Shown here one piece after another: positions 6,791-9,402 of a stretch of DNA of 9,402 nucleotides. Below the pieces are notes generated by a model that saw only the letters and a program-made list of their open reading frames with translations, searched no databases and was not told the DNA's origin. Numbering within the stretch: the stretch's first letter is position 1; the number at the start of each line of letters is the position of its first letter. The stretch lies in contig DHWW01000162.1 of the NCBI GenBank assembly GCA_002413385.1, positions 11,166 to 20,567 of the forward strand, read 5' to 3'. Origin of the DNA: Granulicella sp. UBA5172 (GTDB taxonomy: Bacteria; Acidobacteriota; Terriglobia; Terriglobales; Acidobacteriaceae). Position numbers and translations under genes: made by a program.

Positions 6791-7624
6791 ATGCCTCCAG
6801 CGATAGCCGCACACGCTCTCACCCGCACTTTCGATGGCTTCACCGCCGTCGATCACGTCGATCTCGCGGTCGAATCCGGCCAGTTCTTCGGCTTCCTCGG
6901 CCCCAACGGCGCCGGCAAATCCACCACCATCAAGATGCTCACCGGCCTCCTCGCTCCCAGCTCCGGCTCCATCCAGATCCTCGGCGAAGACCTCTTCGAC
7001 AACCCCGTCGAGGTCAAGCGCCACATCGGAGTCGTCCCCGAGGGCATGGCCCTCTTCGGCAAGCTCACCGCCCGCGAGTACCTCCACTTCGTCGGCCGCA
7101 TGTACGGCCTCGACAACGCCACCACCACCCAGCGCACCTCCGAACTCCTCGAGTTCATGAGCCTCGCCAACGAGCCCAAAAAGCTCATCACCGACTACTC
7201 CCACGGCATGAGCAAAAAACTCGCCCTCGCCGCCGCCGTCATCCACGGTCCCAGGCTCCTCTTCCTCGACGAGCCCTTCGAGGGAGTCGACGCCATCGCC
7301 GCCAACACCCTCAAGACCATGCTCCAAAGCATGATCGCCCGCGGAGCAACCATCTTCCTCACCTCCCACGTACTCGAAATCGTCGAGCGTCTCTGCACCC
7401 ACGTTGCCATCATCAACCACGGCCGCATCGTTGCCAACGGTTCCCTCGACGATCTCCGCGCCGGAGTCCAGGCCCGCCTCTCTCCCCACGCCGAACCCAA
7501 CGCCGAACCCCGCCCTGAATCCGACCCATCCGCCCTCCTCACCCTCGAACAGATCTTCCTCAACGTCGTCGGCGGCGACTCCGCCGCGGCCCATCCCGAG
7601 CAGGAGCTCACATGGCTGAGCTAG
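6791..7624 (+). CDS. ABC-2-type exporter ATP-binding protein
   Basis: This is the cytoplasmic nucleotide-binding subunit of an efflux-type ABC transporter, 277 residues from the ATG at 6791. Visible motifs are Walker A GPNGAGKST at 37-45, VVPEGMALF with Glu84 in the Q-loop position (common in this subfamily), the signature YSHGM at 136-140 replacing LSGGQ, Walker B LLFLDEP with catalytic Glu161, and H-loop His193 in TSHVLE. The C-terminal tail (from about 225) is Pro/Ala/Glu-rich and poorly conserved in look. An upstream in-frame ATG at 6701 exists, but it would overlap the divergent gene's start and its extra 30 residues resemble no ABC N-terminus, so 6791 is preferred. No Shine-Dalgarno precedes 6791. 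The gene overlaps the permease gene by 13 nt, so the two form an operon. The substrate is unknown. Confidence 0.92.
   Translation: MPPAIAAHALTRTFDGFTAVDHVDLAVESGQFFGFLGPNGAGKSTTIKMLTGLLAPSSGSIQILGEDLFDNPVEVKRHIGVVPEGMALFGKLTAREYLHFVGRMYGLDNATTTQRTSELLEFMSLANEPKKLITDYSHGMSKKLALAAAVIHGPRLLFLDEPFEGVDAIAANTLKTMLQSMIARGATIFLTSHVLEIVERLCTHVAIINHGRIVANGSLDDLRAGVQARLSPHAEPNAEPRPESDPSALLTLEQIFLNVVGGDSAAAHPEQELTWLS
7602..7606 (+). promoter_or_regulatory. Ribosome binding site of the permease inside the ATPase gene
   Basis: AGGAG stands 5 nt before the ATG at 7612, still within the ATPase reading frame. With the 13-nt gene overlap it points to coupled translation of the two transporter subunits. Confidence 0.6.
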
Positions 7625-9336
7625 CCCCCCCAACCCGCTGGTCCTCCACCCAGACCCGCTCCCAGTTTGCCGCCATCGCCTGGCTCCGCTGGCGCATCAC
7701 CGTCAACAGCTTCCGCCGCAAAGGCGGTGTCCGCGAGCTCATCGGCAGCATCTCCCTCTACGTGCGCCTCGTGTTCCTCCTGGCCAGCCTTGCGGGCGGC
7801 GCCGGCATCGCGGCATACTACTTCGCCGGCAACGGCCAACTCGCTCACACCTCCTGGCTGCTCTGGGGAATCTTCGTCCTCTGCCAGCTCCTCAACATCC
7901 AGTTAGGCCAGCCCGGCACCACCTTCGATCCCACCCAGCTCATTCGCTTCCCCCTGCGCGTTGACACCTACGTCGCCATCCGCCTCTTCTTCGGCCTCCT
8001 CACGCCCGCCAACATCGTCGGAACCCTGATGTCCTTCGCGATCGCCATCGGCATCGCCGTCGCCATCCCCTCCCTCACTCTCTACGCCCTGCTTGCTCTA
8101 GCCGTCTTTGCCGCTACCAACGTCCTCTTCTCCCGCATGGTCTTCGCCTGGGTCGACCGCTGGCTCTCCACCCGTCGCGCGCGCGAGGTCTTCACCAGCC
8201 TCGTCTTCGCCATCTCCCTCGGAGTCCAGTGGGCAAATTTCAGCTTCAATCCGGCCTACAATCACCTCCACACCCACGGCATCTCACCGCAACACATTCA
8301 CCTTGTCACCACGTTCTACCACCGCGTCCATCCCCTGCTTGCCGCTCTTCCCCCCGAACTCACCAACTCCGCTCTCCTCGCCATTCACCGAGCAGCAACC
8401 TCCAGCTTCTTCGCCTACACCCTCGCCTGCGCTCTCTTCGCCACTCTCTTTTTCGCCGTATTCGCTCTGCGTATGCGTACCGAGTTCCGCGGAGAAAGCC
8501 TCTCCGACGCAGCCAACGGCGTATCGCGCAAAGCCGTCAAGCTCCCCATAACGAACCTCACGCCCGCCCCCATCGCCCCTACCCACCTCCCCTCCGCAGA
8601 CTCCAGCACCTTCGCCGTCCCACCCGTCATCGTCACCATGCTCGGCAAAGAACTCCTCTACGTCCGCCGTCACACGGGAATCCTCTACGGCCTCATCATG
8701 CCCATCTTTCTGGTACTCATCTTCGCAGGCAAATTTGCCGCGCGTTCCAACTCCGTCTGGATCTTCCCCGCCGCCGTCGCCTACACCCTGCTCGCCATCG
8801 CTCCCCTCAGCTACAACTCCTTCGGTCTGGAGGCAGCAGGCTCGCAATTCTATTTCCTTGCCCCCATCCGCCTTCGTGACATCCTTCTTGCAAAAAATAT
8901 CTTCGGATTCCTGATGGTCTTCGTCGAGGTCCTCGCCATCTTCGCCATCATCACCTACTTGTCCGGAATACCCGCCCTGCAAACCGCCGCAGCCACTCTC
9001 CTCTGGGCCGCAGGCACCCTCGCCATCAACAACATCTTCGGCAACCGCCGCTCCTTCACCGCTCCCAAAAAGATCAACCCGCATCGCGCGGCCACCAAGC
9101 AGACCTCTCCGGTCAGCGCCTTCATCAGCCTCGGTGTTCTGGCGCTTTCCTACGGCCTTGCCGCTGGCTTATTCTTCCTCTGCCTCTGGATTCATCAGCA
9201 ATGGGCATTAGTGCCAATCTCCATGCTCTTCGCCGCAACCTGCGTCGGACTCTACATCAACAGCCTGCGTTCCATCGACCAATTCGCCCGCGGCCACCGC
9301 GAAGAACTCTTCGCCGAGCTCTGCAAGCAGAACTAG
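7612..9336 (+). CDS. ABC-2-type exporter permease, apparently a tandem fusion of two membrane units
   Basis: This inner-membrane protein of 574 residues has about 11-12 hydrophobic segments, roughly at 49-71, 82-98, 123-152, 155-178, 192-210, 267-286, 357-375, 383-400, 429-450, 456-475, 503-527 and 531-549. It pairs with the overlapping ATPase gene and presumably forms the export channel. The two halves look alike. Each opens with an amphipathic basic stretch (AWLRWRITVNSFRR near 23-36; MLGKELLYVRR near 343-353), then a membrane pair, then a G-x-x-F...IR motif (near 102-116 and 410-422) leading into another hydrophobic segment. A polar Pro/Ser/Ala-rich linker lies at about 290-340. Typical single ABC-2 permeases are about 250-400 residues, so this fits a fused pair. 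I recognise no named family member and cannot assign cargo. Confidence 0.85.
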   Translation: MAELAPPTRWSSTQTRSQFAAIAWLRWRITVNSFRRKGGVRELIGSISLYVRLVFLLASLAGGAGIAAYYFAGNGQLAHTSWLLWGIFVLCQLLNIQLGQPGTTFDPTQLIRFPLRVDTYVAIRLFFGLLTPANIVGTLMSFAIAIGIAVAIPSLTLYALLALAVFAATNVLFSRMVFAWVDRWLSTRRAREVFTSLVFAISLGVQWANFSFNPAYNHLHTHGISPQHIHLVTTFYHRVHPLLAALPPELTNSALLAIHRAATSSFFAYTLACALFATLFFAVFALRMRTEFRGESLSDAANGVSRKAVKLPITNLTPAPIAPTHLPSADSSTFAVPPVIVTMLGKELLYVRRHTGILYGLIMPIFLVLIFAGKFAARSNSVWIFPAAVAYTLLAIAPLSYNSFGLEAAGSQFYFLAPIRLRDILLAKNIFGFLMVFVEVLAIFAIITYLSGIPALQTAAATLLWAAGTLAINNIFGNRRSFTAPKKINPHRAATKQTSPVSAFISLGVLALSYGLAAGLFFLCLWIHQQWALVPISMLFAATCVGLYINSLRSIDQFARGHREELFAELCKQN

Positions 9337-9402
9337 AGCATCTTTCCAGTGAGTACCCAGCGAAGGTGCTGTCATCTCGACCGGAGCCAAACGGCCTTAT
9401 CG
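9337..9402. other. Terminal non-coding stretch, possible dispersed intergenic repeat
   Basis: No gene or hairpin terminator is visible in these 66 bp after the permease stop. The segment from about 9370 (GTCATCTCGACCGGAGC) resembles, from memory, short repeats scattered between genes in Terriglobia genomes. It is cut by the window edge, so this is a weak call. Confidence 0.25.

Noticed and set aside
7486..7530. GCCGAACCC-like short repeats near the ATPase 3' end as a tandem repeat element
   Set aside because: They are two or three degenerate units encoding an Ala-Glu-Pro-rich tail and keep the reading frame, so they are best seen as a low-complexity linker.
6650..7633. 327-codon open frame on the minus strand
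   Set aside because: It is antisense to the ABC ATPase gene. Its Gly/Glu/Asp/Val-rich composition is what the complement of C-ending codons yields.
8284..9084. 266-codon open frame on the minus strand
   Set aside because: It is antisense to the membrane permease. It is acidic and glycine-rich, with no domain or ribosome site.

Overview
The window is high-GC bacterial chromosome. It most resembles a soil Acidobacteriota (Terriglobia such as Edaphobacter, Granulicella or Terriglobus). This is inferred from the gene content (exported GH3 and GH1 glycosidases, a PcpA/MhqO-type dioxygenase, a two-gene ABC-2 exporter) and base composition; there is no rRNA or other phylogenetic marker. Six complete protein genes and one truncated one fill almost all of it. 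I see no tRNA, rRNA, CRISPR array, transposase, integron or phage gene.

Left part (1-5000), carbohydrate use. A large secreted family 3 glycosidase with a PA14 insertion runs leftward off the window edge, so its 3' end is missing. A 357-bp divergent intergenic region separates it from a rightward KDPG/KHG aldolase gene (eda/kdgA type). The aldolase converges, with a 38-bp gap, on a leftward family 1 beta-glucosidase carrying a twin-arginine signal peptide. A coherent reading is that two exported beta-glycosidases release sugars from plant or microbial polysaccharide outside the cytoplasm, while the aldolase feeds 2-keto-3-deoxy-6-phosphogluconate into central metabolism. The aldolase and glycosidases are linked only by position.

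Middle part (5078-6702), aromatic or quinone chemistry. A leftward, translationally coupled pair encodes a ring-cleaving dioxygenase of the MhqO/PcpA type and an alpha/beta hydrolase of the phospholipase/carboxylesterase family. The overlap is GTGA with a perfect GGAGGTGA ribosome site. The pairing recalls the mhqO-mhqD genes of Bacillus subtilis, which respond to hydroquinone and catechol stress.

Right part (6791-9336), transport. Divergent from the dioxygenase across only 88 bp is a rightward two-gene ABC exporter: an ABC-2-type ATPase overlapping by 13 nt a 574-residue permease. The permease looks like two ABC-2 units fused in tandem. The shared 88-bp region raises the possibility that detoxification and export are co-controlled, but neither a regulator gene nor a convincing operator is visible.

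Throughout the window the + strand is C-richer than G-richer whichever way the genes point. The rightward genes therefore use mostly C-ending codons and the leftward genes use many G-ending ones. I do not see a clearly new defence or mobile system. The most useful leads are the dioxygenase/hydrolase/ABC arrangement, the duplicated permease and the palindrome between the GH3 and aldolase genes.
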